IMG/VR virus record: IMGVR_UViG_3300008259_004893
Coordinates: 1 to 24,671 of that record
DNA from: a virus
Length of the DNA: 24,671 nucleotides
Reading direction: 5' to 3' (one strand)
Positions 5,717 through 12,094 of this stretch are shown here, piece after piece. Position numbers and translations under genes: made by a program. The notes under the pieces are model-generated. The model did not search any database and was not told the DNA's origin. It saw only the letters and a list, made by a program, of their open reading frames with translations. Position 1 is the first letter of the stretch; the number at the start of each line of letters is the position of its first letter.

Positions 5717-6017
5717 CAAAGACAGAGCAATCGAGCTCGCTAAGGACGCAGCACTGGACTACCATTTAACTAGCAATCTTTATCCACCAATCGTTCAGCC
5801 AGGTTTCCATCAGTTCGCACGACAAGCAATCGGTATGGTCTCATCAGGGGCCGGAGACGATGTTGTTGAGATTAACTTCGGTGGAGAGATGAAGAATCTA
5901 ACTGACAATGCCACTGGATTGAAGGTTACAGCCATTGAGATTGTAGACAATTGGAGGTTGCATGACTTCATCGGTTCGGAAGAGGATGAGTCGGGTGATA
6001 CCGGACTCACTAGCTAA
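5706..6017 (+). CDS. hypothetical protein, 103 aa
   Basis: The family is not recognised. It starts at ATG 5706, with AAGGAGG about seven bases upstream, inside the end of the RadC-like gene. The N-terminal helix (NKDRAIELAKDAALDYH) is followed by a beta-rich middle (DDVVEINFGGEMKNLTDN, GLKVTAIEIVDNW) and an acidic end (SEEDESGDTGLTS). No cysteines, membrane helices or known motifs are visible. The 3' part overlaps the next gene by 56 bases if that gene starts at 5962. Confidence 0.65.
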   Translation: MGFNKDRAIELAKDAALDYHLTSNLYPPIVQPGFHQFARQAIGMVSSGAGDDVVEINFGGEMKNLTDNATGLKVTAIEIVDNWRLHDFIGSEEDESGDTGLTS

Positions 6018-6225
6018 CTGGCAAATCAGCGTCACTATGGACGGTATTGTCTATAGCTGGCACGGTGGGCCATACATTGAAGTTATTATCAATGGAGAAG
6101 CAGTCGACGTCATTAACGTATGGGATTACCAACACGGTAAGACCACGGTGCGAACAGTCAACCAGCTGATTGCTCGTATCCGCCAATATGTGCTGGCGCA
6201 TCAGGAGGCCATAGATGAGCGATGA
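5962..6225 (+). CDS. hypothetical beta-rich protein, 87 aa
   Basis: The family is not recognised. ATG 5962 has GGAGG four bases upstream and is preferred; ATG 5986 is a second possibility that would shorten the overlap with the upstream gene. The middle reads as paired strands (WQISVTMDGIVYSWHGGPY, IEVIINGEAVDVINVWDY). A helical C-terminus follows (VRTVNQLIARIRQYVLAHQE). It overlaps the next gene by 11 bases. The protein may act with its neighbours, but only proximity suggests this. Confidence 0.6.
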   Translation: MTSSVRKRMSRVIPDSLANWQISVTMDGIVYSWHGGPYIEVIINGEAVDVINVWDYQHGKTTVRTVNQLIARIRQYVLAHQEAIDER

Positions 6226-6478
6226 TGTAGTTCTACTACCAGAGCTAGCCTGTGAGAAAACTGGACGACACAAAGTAGTCGTCAGAGTCTACGAGCTAGA
6301 ACTGGAACCAGTCTACAAGGGTTCTAGATGGCTAGTGCTTAACGGTAACTTGACTGATCTCGGCAACAAGATTCAGCCAAATGAGTTTGGCACAGAGAGT
6401 CACTTAACTGTGACCAGTAGTTGTTGTAGGAAAGCTGCGGCAGCAACTGGCATCAAAGATGTAGAGGAGGGTATATGA
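6215..6478 (+). CDS. hypothetical protein, 87 aa
   Basis: The family is not recognised. A strong ribosome site (AGGAGG, six bases before ATG 6215) supports the start. The N-terminal half looks like beta strands (KVVVRVYELELEPVYKGSRW, LVLNGNLTDLG). Toward the end there is a vicinal cysteine pair (TSSCCRKAAAATG) plus an earlier cysteine in ELACEKTG. Three cysteines could bind a metal or be incidental. The stop shares ATGA with the next start. Confidence 0.65.
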   Translation: MSDDVVLLPELACEKTGRHKVVVRVYELELEPVYKGSRWLVLNGNLTDLGNKIQPNEFGTESHLTVTSSCCRKAAAATGIKDVEEGI

Positions 6479-7083
6479 CAAAGGATGTTACGAAAGACAT
6501 CAAGGAAATGCTAGACGAGATTGATCGCATTGAAGATTCAGTTCGGTCACTAGCTTGGGAGATTGACAATCAAGATCTTCCAAACATCGATCAGATCAAT
6601 GAAACAATCTCAGAAGCAGTAAGCACACTGGAAGATATCTCTGTCGGTGGTGACGTAGAACGTGTTAACACCAGTGACTTGGACGATATCTCTGATCGGA
6701 CTGGTAGGCTTAAAGATCAACTAACTGTACTCATTGACTCTATTAAGAACACCGGCCCAGATGAGAACACTATGCGCAATGGTTACAATATGTTCTCACG
6801 TACATCAACTTACCTTAACTCAACAATCGTTAACGGTGTTAATAATGTAGCAGCTAATATTCTATTCTCACCAGCTCCACATAATGTTACATACAATGAG
6901 TTCTATCTACTGCTCTGTACATTGGAGCAGCAGCTAGAAGAGCTGTTCACAAAGCTCAATAGTCTGGCAGCGGAGAATGAGATTCATGATCTCTCAGACT
7001 ATGTAGTAACAGTCAAGCTAGAAAGCAAGCGCGATCTAGCCAAGCATAAGCGAAACTATGAAATGGAGGAGAACAATGGCTAA
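6475..7083 (+). CDS. coiled-coil-rich hypothetical protein, 202 aa
   Basis: GAGGAGGG sits just before ATG 6475. The protein is almost entirely helical and acidic. Residues about 5-95 show heptad-like spacing (IKEMLDEIDRIEDSVRSLAW, LKDQLTVLIDSIKN). An Asn/Ser/Thr-rich middle follows, and there is a second helical region (LLLCTLEQQLEELFTKLNSL) ending in a basic tail (LESKRDLAKHKRNY). No enzyme motif is visible. It could be a scaffold or adaptor within a complex formed by the cassette proteins, but that is only a guess from its shape. It overlaps the next gene by 8 bases. Confidence 0.65.
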   Translation: MTKDVTKDIKEMLDEIDRIEDSVRSLAWEIDNQDLPNIDQINETISEAVSTLEDISVGGDVERVNTSDLDDISDRTGRLKDQLTVLIDSIKNTGPDENTMRNGYNMFSRTSTYLNSTIVNGVNNVAANILFSPAPHNVTYNEFYLLLCTLEQQLEELFTKLNSLAAENEIHDLSDYVVTVKLESKRDLAKHKRNYEMEENNG

Positions 7084-7525
7084 GAACACAGATAACAAGT
7101 GCGGCGCACCAAAGCTCCGCGAGCTTCCAGTAGAGTTCACTCAGCAGATCAGTGTTGAAGTACCGTCTTCACACATCATTAGCTTGATTATGGAGTCATC
7201 ACTCCCTGATCTTGCTAAGCGTGTTGGCAAGGGCAACAGCTACAACAACAGTGTAAATGGTTCAGTAAAAGCAATCAATATTGCCACTGCTATTCACGAT
7301 AAAGTTAATGAGCTTAATGAAGCATGGGATGGATATCGAGGATTCAAAACAGTGCTTAGCGATGTTGGGTTGCTACGAGAGTGGCGATCCAAGAGGAGCG
7401 GCTGCGACTACGACGAAGGCGTAGCAACTGATGATTTGTATGAGAATACAGTCGCAGAAGTACATATTGTCTTTACAAAGAAGTTGAAGGACAAGAAGTT
7501 CCTGGCCTCCAAGGGCGTTAAGTAA
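7076..7525 (+). CDS. hypothetical protein, 149 aa
   Basis: The family is not recognised. It starts at ATG 7076 behind GGAGG; an upstream in-frame ATG at 7058 has no ribosome site. The sequence is mixed, with a beta-like QISVEVPSSHIISLIMESSL, a Gly/Asn/Ser stretch (GKGNSYNNSVNGSVKA), helices (ATAIHDKVNELNEAWDGY) and a basic C-terminus (FTKKLKDKKFLASKGVK). Two cysteines are present, one near the N-terminus and one in SGCDYDEG. The stop shares TAATG with the next start, which implies coupled translation. Confidence 0.65.
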   Translation: MAKNTDNKCGAPKLRELPVEFTQQISVEVPSSHIISLIMESSLPDLAKRVGKGNSYNNSVNGSVKAINIATAIHDKVNELNEAWDGYRGFKTVLSDVGLLREWRSKRSGCDYDEGVATDDLYENTVAEVHIVFTKKLKDKKFLASKGVK

Positions 7526-8202
7526 TGATCAGCGGCGACAGCCGCATTAGTAGGTTGCTGCTAGCAGCGAGTAGGTCGTATGACTCAAAGCTGCTAGCAC
7601 AGCCGCTAATCAAGCGGTTCAATCAAATCGTTATGAACACGGACACACCAGAATCAAGAATGGAACTACTGCATTCAGCAGGCTGGTATCACGAGTTCAA
7701 CAAAATGATTTACCATTCAACAAAACATTACGAGTTGAAGCACCAGTCAACAGCTGTCGCAGCAGTAGCAGCAGTCTCTCCGGGGGCTTCACCGGAAACC
7801 AACATCAAAGTAATCAGAGCTATACTAGAAAACAAATACAATGGAACACCATTGCCTGCTCTACAGGCGTACCCAGCCAATGTAAAAACTGCCTATAAGA
7901 TTCTAGAAAATGGAGATGTTCGGCTACTTAGTGGTCAGAAGGTAAGAGACTTCTACTACTCAATCATTAGCGAAGGTGAGACTGACCGATGTCCTATCGA
8001 TAGGTGGGCAGCAAGGGAGTTCCCACCATACAACAAGAAGATTAAGGTTGGAAAGAAGAAAGTATGGAAAGAAGTTGACCTTAATGTTACGCAGTACAAA
8101 AAGTACCAAGCAAAGTTCCAAAAGGCAGCTGACGATCTAGGTCTATATGCTGCAGAGCTACAAGCAATCCTATGGGTTGCAAGGAGGAATGATGGCGACT
8201 GA
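7525..8202 (+). CDS. conserved-type phage protein with a helix-hairpin-helix-like pattern, 225 aa
   Basis: The ATG overlaps the previous stop (TAATG). The central part (AAVAAVSPGASPETNIKVI, then YPANVKTAYKILENGDVRLL, then SGQKVRDFYYSI, then CPIDRWAAREF) follows a layout I recall from an uncharacterised phage family. Its order of helices, G-x-K-V and P-I-D resembles HhH-GPD-type base-excision glycosylases. In HhH-GPD enzymes the loop L-x-G-x-G/K is followed by a catalytic Asp; here IDRWA might supply it. This is pattern memory, not an alignment. The C-terminal helices (YQAKFQKAADDLGLYAAELQ) end in WVARR. If correct, it would bind or excise modified bases; otherwise it is a helical DNA-binding protein. 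Confidence 0.7.
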   Translation: MISGDSRISRLLLAASRSYDSKLLAQPLIKRFNQIVMNTDTPESRMELLHSAGWYHEFNKMIYHSTKHYELKHQSTAVAAVAAVSPGASPETNIKVIRAILENKYNGTPLPALQAYPANVKTAYKILENGDVRLLSGQKVRDFYYSIISEGETDRCPIDRWAAREFPPYNKKIKVGKKKVWKEVDLNVTQYKKYQAKFQKAADDLGLYAAELQAILWVARRNDGD

Positions 8203-8596
8203 ACATAACTTCTGGGAAGAAAGCAAGCTTCGTGACCAGCTCATTACTCTTCTAAAGAATAGTGAGCGAGCACGAGACTTCGTTGATGGCGATGGCCATA
8301 GCATCTACAGTGGCTCGTATCTGGTCGAGATCGGGTACCCAGAGTCATTTGTAAAGAAGTACGAGACAACGTTGAAGTCCAACTACGAGTCGGCAAAGAC
8401 TACGATCTTTGACAATGACGGCAATATGGTTGATTCAATGGTTGGAGTACCGGCCCTTACGTTCCACTATGCAGTAGCTAGCGCTCTATGGCTAGAAGGT
8501 GGAGTTGATTACAACGACACACTTAATGGAAGAGGATTCCAAGCCAGAGAGCTTTCTCAGGCAATCATGAAAACAATCGGTGTCAGCAATGGCTGA
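8192..8596 (+). CDS. hypothetical protein, 134 aa
   Basis: The family is not recognised. The start at ATG 8192 follows AAGGAGG with four-base spacing; ATG 8189 is directly upstream but too close to the ribosome site. Features are an N-terminal helix (WEESKLRDQLITLLKNSERA), a Gly/Ser/Tyr stretch (GDGHSIYSGSYLVEIGYPES), helices with Tyr/Lys, and a C-terminal Ala-rich helix (TFHYAVASALWLEGGVDY) followed by QARELSQAIMKTIG. No catalytic or membrane motif is evident. It overlaps the last cassette gene by 8 bases. Confidence 0.65.
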   Translation: MATEHNFWEESKLRDQLITLLKNSERARDFVDGDGHSIYSGSYLVEIGYPESFVKKYETTLKSNYESAKTTIFDNDGNMVDSMVGVPALTFHYAVASALWLEGGVDYNDTLNGRGFQARELSQAIMKTIGVSNG

Positions 8597-8762
8597 CACA
8601 AGTATTCCGATTAGGAATAACTACCCATTAGGACACCCTGCCAGGTCTAGTACCTTTGCTAAGTGTCCTGAGTGTGAACTAATATTCATACTAGATGATG
8701 AAACTAGCGCGGCAGAGTGGGCATATGGCCACGACTGCCAGCCAGTAGAAAATAAAGAGTAA
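8589..8762 (+). CDS. small zinc-ribbon-like protein, 57 aa
   Basis: This is the last gene of the rightward cassette. The start chosen is ATG 8589, which overlaps the preceding stop; an in-frame GTG at 8580 is possible and neither has a strong ribosome site. A CPEC knuckle at about residues 24-27 and a later HDC (about 48-50) give three cysteines and one histidine, a plausible zinc ribbon (CKCPEC-type, C-x2-C-x(n)-H-x-C). Such tiny zinc proteins are frequent in phages and usually act as DNA-binding or protein-binding adaptors. A hairpin follows eight bases after the stop. Confidence 0.65.
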   Translation: MADTSIPIRNNYPLGHPARSSTFAKCPECELIFILDDETSAAEWAYGHDCQPVENKE

Positions 8763-8769
8763 ACAAAAA

Positions 8770-8804
8770 CTCCTCACCAGCTGCTAATAACGGCTGGTGA
8801 GGAG
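8770..8804 (-). terminator. intrinsic terminator for leftward transcription
   Basis: CTCCTCACCAGC (8770-8781) pairs with GCTGGTGAGGAG (8793-8804), a perfect 12-bp stem with an 11-base loop. Read leftward, the stem is followed by TTTTTG (the AAAAAC at 8765-8770 on the plus strand), a proper U-tract. It therefore best terminates transcripts leaving the methyltransferase gene. Read rightward it lacks a U-tract but may still stop or protect cassette transcripts. Confidence 0.75.
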
Positions 8805-8833
8805 ATCTAGTAGTCGATTAGTAAGGCCCCCCC

Positions 8834-8906
8834 ATGCCCGACGGAGGGCGCCGCATGCCCGACGGGGACGAGCTCTAGGGTACTATCACGCCATGCCCGA
8901 AGGGGG
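8834..8906 (+). repeat. cluster of three ATGCCC-type repeats with a GGTACTATCA motif
   Basis: Within 73 bases lie ATGCCCGACGGAGGG (8834-8848), ATGCCCGACGGGG (8855-8867), GGTACTATCA (8879-8888) and ATGCCCGAAGGGGG (8893-8906), all in the same orientation. They fill the gap between the end of the rightward cassette and the 3' end of the methyltransferase gene. The copies at 3636-3694 lie before the cassette, so the family brackets it. Confidence 0.55.
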
Positions 8907-8915
8907 AGCCGAAAC

Positions 8916-9950
8916 CTATTCTGCGCAAGCAACGATCCGGCGACCAACCCACTCCGCGACGCTAGACACTACTCCGTTTCCACAGCAGGTGTATCTTTTC
9001 GTGTCCAACCCCTCCACAGAATCGCCGTAGAGGCCTATTTCCGGCCCGTAGAGCCCCGTTTCCCCCTCCACTGGTGGTTTACTGTCCACCCGTCCGGCCA
9101 GCCCATCAAACGCTCGCATTCCACGGGCGTCATCCTCCGTGCCCAAGATGAGCTGCCCACCTGCGGCGTCCTCGGCCCCGACTCTCCATCCGGATTTGCT
9201 TGCGTTGAGATTTGAGACAGTACGTCGGTCAGCATTGGCGGAAGCTTCTGCCCTGCCTTCCTCTTGATCGTCCGACGCAGGATGCCCGCAGCCGCCTTCG
9301 CACTCAAAAAGTACTTCGCCGGCACGGTCTGATCCAAGACTTGCCACAATGAAGACACGACGGCGCCTTTGGGGGACTCCGAAGTATTGCGCGTCCAGCA
9401 CTCGCCACGCCACGCCATACCCGAGTTCTTCCATTTCACTGATGAGTCTGGCGAAGTCGCGTCCGCCAGACGAATGGAGTAGACCTGGGACGTTCTCCAG
9501 CACCAACCAGGCAGGTCGGTAGAGTTCCACAAGGTCAAGGTAGGTGAATGCAAGGACTGATCGCTTTCCTTCAAATCCTCTTCTGGCGCCAGCTGCGCTG
9601 AGGTCTTGACATGGGAATCCTCCTGAGAAGATGTCGGCATGCTGCCACTTGCTACAGCCGGAGGTCCCGCACTGATCGTCAGTGTGTCCGCCACGTCGTT
9701 GAACTTCGTCGGCTGTCTGCTGTACCTGCTTGGAAAGCTCACGATCTGCGAGTGATACGATGTCTCCGAGGTTCGGTACTCCTGGCCAATGTCTGGCGAG
9801 GACTCCGCTTTGGTACGGCTCAATTTCGCTGAAGCTGACCGTTTTGATTCCTGCTCTTTCAAACCCAAGATCCATCCCTCCTACACCCGAGAAGAACGAT
9901 GCGTTGGTTAGCGTCCGCCACGGTACGTTTCGTAGTTCACCGTTACCCAT
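8916..9950 (-). CDS. Dcm-type DNA (cytosine-5) methyltransferase, probably frame-disrupted near its 3' end
   Basis: This is a 344-residue frame with the C5-MTase motifs: I, FFSGVGGMDLGF (19-30); IV, GFPCQDLS with catalytic Cys 114; VI, ENV (152-154); VIII, QRRRRVF (194-200); X, GNGVVSSVAEWVGRRI near the end. It would transfer methyl from S-adenosylmethionine to cytosine, likely to shield phage DNA from restriction. The expected motif IX (RRMTPVECERLMGWPDGW) is absent from this frame and present in the +1 frame at 9083-9139. Two opposite single-base shifts, for example at the GGG run 9142-9144 and the GGGGG run 9062-9066, would restore a continuous enzyme. As read here it is probably inactive. 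The start overlaps the barrel-protein gene by 43 bases. Confidence 0.88.
   Translation of the reverse strand: MGNGELRNVPWRTLTNASFFSGVGGMDLGFERAGIKTVSFSEIEPYQSGVLARHWPGVPNLGDIVSLADRELSKQVQQTADEVQRRGGHTDDQCGTSGCSKWQHADIFSGGFPCQDLSAAGARRGFEGKRSVLAFTYLDLVELYRPAWLVLENVPGLLHSSGGRDFARLISEMEELGYGVAWRVLDAQYFGVPQRRRRVFIVASLGSDRAGEVLFECEGGCGHPASDDQEEGRAEASANADRRTVSNLNASKSGWRVGAEDAAGGQLILGTEDDARGMRAFDGLAGRVDSKPPVEGETGLYGPEIGLYGDSVEGLDTKRYTCCGNGVVSSVAEWVGRRIVACAE
9035..9868 (-). other. long overlapping open frame inside the methyltransferase gene
   Basis: The +1 frame of the methyltransferase gene is open for 277 codons. It reads sequences I recall from phage database entries next to methyltransferases (WKNSGMAWRGECW, YFLSAKAAAGILRR, LPPML) and then the genuine motif IX of the enzyme before a TAG at 9035. 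It has no convincing ribosome site. It may be a conserved shadow of the MTase coding sequence, a dual-coding gene, or partly an artefact of frameshifts. I list it as an open frame, not a gene. Confidence 0.3.
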
Positions 9951-10297
9951 AACACACCCCTACTCAGCTTATTGCCTAGCGCGATGAATGCTGCCGGAGA
10001 GAGGTCAATGTACTCCCCCTTACGGCTGCACAGACAGTCGCGTACAACGACCGTCACGCACTTACCATTGTAGCACACGTTCGCCCTGTACGGCATATCA
10101 CCCCACTTGAATCCAGGAACGGCAGCGTACATGACCTTCTCGCCCTTGCTATATGGGCTGCATGTGTTCTTGTAGCCGCCGTAGCAGAACTTCTGGCTCT
10201 GCGGATGATTATTGCCATACCACGTCGCCCTAACTCTTTCGTGGTACCCGCTAGGCTGGGCCACCGATAGAGTCAGGGCGAGTAGTAGGGAAATCAA
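9908..10297 (-). CDS. secreted RlpA-like double-psi beta-barrel protein
   Basis: This is a 129-residue protein. A short hydrophobic N-terminus (ISLLLALTLSVA) looks like a signal peptide or anchor. The rest matches the RlpA/expansin-type double-psi beta-barrel: RATWYG, a middle AAVPGFKWGDMPY, VTVVVRDC and the characteristic IDLSPAAFIAL (97-107) with Asp 98. Six cysteines (38, 46, 75, 80, 88, 90) could form three disulphides, in keeping with secretion. Barrel proteins of this type bind or cleave peptidoglycan glycan strands. No other lysin was seen here, so it may help lysis or remodel the wall. The start is TTG at 10297, sharing TTGA with the upstream stop. Whether it is catalytic is uncertain. 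Confidence 0.8.
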   Translation of the reverse strand: MISLLLALTLSVAQPSGYHERVRATWYGNNHPQSQKFCYGGYKNTCSPYSKGEKVMYAAVPGFKWGDMPYRANVCYNGKCVTVVVRDCLCSRKGEYIDLSPAAFIALGNKLSRGVLWVTVNYETYRGGR

Positions 10298-10551
10298 TTG
10301 AATCTCTTCTTACTTGCGTCGGCAGCTTTCTGTGCCTCGGCGTACGCTCCAGGGTATTCCTTCTTCAGGTACTTTTTGACGTTCTCCATGGCGCCAGTGG
10401 CTCCATCTCGTACGCCGCGAGTGTAAGCCTGCTGAAGAGCCTTGCTTACTTCCTCCATGGAGTGCTCGCAGATCCCTACCTCGCATGGGCAGTCGACCTC
10501 AATGTTTACCTTCAGTGTGTCCTTATCTTCCTGTGTGACATGTGCGCTCAT
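10294..10551 (-). CDS. hypothetical protein, 85 aa
   Basis: The family is not recognised. It starts at ATG 10551 just after the DnaB stop, with GGGGG about six bases upstream. The N-terminal half has a cysteine trio in VDCPCEVGICEHS (C-x-C-x4-C then His), a possible metal site. The C-terminal half is helical and basic (GAMENVKKYLKKEYPGAYAE). It shares TTGA with the barrel-protein start. It could be a small zinc protein accessory to replication, judged only by its position after DnaB. Confidence 0.65.
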   Translation of the reverse strand: MSAHVTQEDKDTLKVNIEVDCPCEVGICEHSMEEVSKALQQAYTRGVRDGATGAMENVKKYLKKEYPGAYAEAQKAADASKKRFN

Positions 10552-10552
10552 A

Positions 10553-11845
10553 TTACGCCCCCTTAAATGTTGCTGTCGTCCGGTTGAACATCAACTCGGT
10601 CCGACCTGTTGGTCCGTTGCGATGCTTGGCCACCTTGCAGTGGACCGTCTCAACCGACACGTCAAGGGACACGTCAGTGGAGCGCCACAGCATGAGAACT
10701 ACGTCAGCATCCTGCTCAATGGCTCCAGAGTCCCGAAGGTCTGAGAGCTTGGGCTCGTTGTTCTCTCGGTACTCAGATGAACGGCTCAGCTGGCTGAGTG
10801 CTACCACAGGAACGTCAAGTTCCCTAGCTAGCGCCTTCAATCCACGGCTGATCTCGGCCACGTCGTACACACGGTTGCTGTCCTTGTTGCCGCGGTCCGG
10901 AGACATGAGCTGCAGGTAGTCAACCACAACAAGGTCAAGTCCGTGCTCCTTCTTGAGCCGCCGGCACTTGGACTTCATCTCGCCAGGAGTCGCAATAGGC
11001 GCATCCTCAACGAAGATCTTGCTGCGCTTAATCCTATCTGACGCAGCAATGACTTCAGTCATCTCTGCCAGATCAAGCTGCCCATGTCGGATCTCGTGCA
11101 GGCCAATCCCTGAGACGGACGAGAGCATTCGGCTACCGATCTGCTCTCGGCTCATCTCAAGGGAGAAGATGGCAATAGCCTTCCCGCTGCGGAACGCAGC
11201 ATTGGCAGCCATGGTGGTCGCCAGTGCGGTCTTGCCTACGCTAGGCCGCGCTGCGACGATCACCAAGTCACCCCTCTGCCAACCACCGACGATGGAGTCA
11301 ATGCCGACAATGCCTGACGACACGCCAGATGCCCCACCAGCTTGCATCAACGCAAGCCTGTCCATGGTCTCAACCATCACGTCCTCCATCGTGGAGAACT
11401 TACCCCTTGAGCGGCTGCGAGAGATACCAGAGACTGCCCTCTCGGCCTCAGCCAGAGCCTCCTCTGCGGTCTTCGCAAGACGCGAAGTGTCAGCGATGTG
11501 CGCAGCTACCTGATGCACGTCGCGTCGGATCGCGTTGTCAAGGACGATGTCAATGTACGATTCGTAGTTATAGCTATTTGGTGTTGAGCTAATCAGATTA
11601 GAAAGATTAGTTACTCCGCCGGCATCTTCAAGCTTGCCATCCTTGGTCAGCTCTTCGGAGAGGGTGACGATGTCAATCGTCATGCCCTGAGTTACAAGTG
11701 ACTTAATTGCATTGTAGATATTGCGACACTGCATGTCGTCAAAGTCGTTAGCAGAAACCCTTTCAAGTACCCGCTCAGCGCATTCGCTTGAGATCAAGCA
11801 TGCCCCGATTAGCGCCCTCTCGGCCTCCCGATTGGTGCGCGTCAT
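10553..11845 (-). CDS. dnaB: replicative DNA helicase, DnaB family
   Basis: This is a 430-residue full-length DnaB-type helicase, the hexameric motor that unwinds DNA at the replication fork. The N-terminal domain (residues about 1-115) starts with NREAERALIGACLIS as usual. A helical linker follows, and then the RecA-like motor: GGWQRGDLVIVAARPSVGKT with Walker A at 199-206, FSLEMSREQIGSRM, Walker B in LVVVDYLQLM, and the arginine-finger and C-terminal motifs SRGLKALARELDVPVVALSQ and SGAIEQDADVVLMLWR. No key residue appears missing. It shares TAATG with an upstream 31-residue zinc-finger gene, so translation is likely coupled. No primase, loader or DNA polymerase is seen in the window, so the phage may use the host polymerase or encode these elsewhere. 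Confidence 0.97.
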   Translation of the reverse strand: MTRTNREAERALIGACLISSECAERVLERVSANDFDDMQCRNIYNAIKSLVTQGMTIDIVTLSEELTKDGKLEDAGGVTNLSNLISSTPNSYNYESYIDIVLDNAIRRDVHQVAAHIADTSRLAKTAEEALAEAERAVSGISRSRSRGKFSTMEDVMVETMDRLALMQAGGASGVSSGIVGIDSIVGGWQRGDLVIVAARPSVGKTALATTMAANAAFRSGKAIAIFSLEMSREQIGSRMLSSVSGIGLHEIRHGQLDLAEMTEVIAASDRIKRSKIFVEDAPIATPGEMKSKCRRLKKEHGLDLVVVDYLQLMSPDRGNKDSNRVYDVAEISRGLKALARELDVPVVALSQLSRSSEYRENNEPKLSDLRDSGAIEQDADVVLMLWRSTDVSLDVSVETVHCKVAKHRNGPTGRTELMFNRTTATFKGA

Positions 11846-11940
11846 TAAAAGATCTTTCGCTCCTCATCAAAGCCTTCAATGAAGTCAACCGAGCATTCGC
11901 TGCAGCGGTAAACCTTATTGCCGTATGCGTCTTCACTCAT
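11845..11940 (-). CDS. 31-residue zinc-knuckle-like micro-protein
   Basis: This very short frame lies between DnaB and a zinc-ribbon gene. It starts at ATG 11940 inside the end of the upstream gene and its TAA overlaps the DnaB start (TAATG). The product begins MSEDAYGNKVYRCSEC and ends DEERKIF. The CSEC knuckle (Cys 14 and 17) is the only motif, so two subunits might share one metal ion. The precise overlaps on both sides are the main reason to believe it is translated; it could also be a translational relay for DnaB. Confidence 0.55.
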   Translation of the reverse strand: MSEDAYGNKVYRCSECSVDFIEGFDEERKIF

Positions 11941-12094
11941 CTTCGTCTTCCTCCTCCTCAATTCGCTCCCACATGAAGCATGGCTTCATCTTTCCGGCAG
12001 CGATCTTCTTCTGGTACTTGCCACAGATTGGGCAACTACCGTCGTTGACGTAGTCGCTAGAGCTCAGTCGCTCCTTCGTTTCCTTCTTCGCCAT
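11933..12094 (-). CDS. 53-residue zinc-ribbon-like protein with acidic tail
   Basis: It starts at ATG 12094 with a good ribosome site (AGGAGGGG, five bases upstream). The product is basic at the start (MAKKETKERLSS), has GSCPICGKYQKK with a C-x2-C knuckle at about 21-24 and a third Cys at about 39 (KPCFMWERI), and ends in EEEEDEDE. It resembles the treble-clef or zinc-ribbon micro-proteins common in actinobacteriophages. Its start lies inside the upstream gene by 38 bases and its end overlaps the 31-residue gene by 8. The function is unknown; DNA or protein binding is likely. Confidence 0.65.
   Translation of the reverse strand: MAKKETKERLSSSDYVNDGSCPICGKYQKKIAAGKMKPCFMWERIEEEEDEDE

Noticed and set aside
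8834-8878. Mini-frame MPDGGRRMPDGDEL formed by two repeat copies
   Set aside because: It is produced by the repeats themselves. Variation at first codon positions among copies argues against protein-level conservation.
8893-9030. Rightward 45-codon frame starting at the repeat ATGCCCGAAGGG
   Set aside because: It lies antisense to the 3' end of the methyltransferase, has no ribosome site, and its first codons are simply the repeat.
10953-11513. Rightward 186-codon frame opposite dnaB
   Set aside because: It is a shadow of the helicase codons; the opposite strand encodes a full DnaB.
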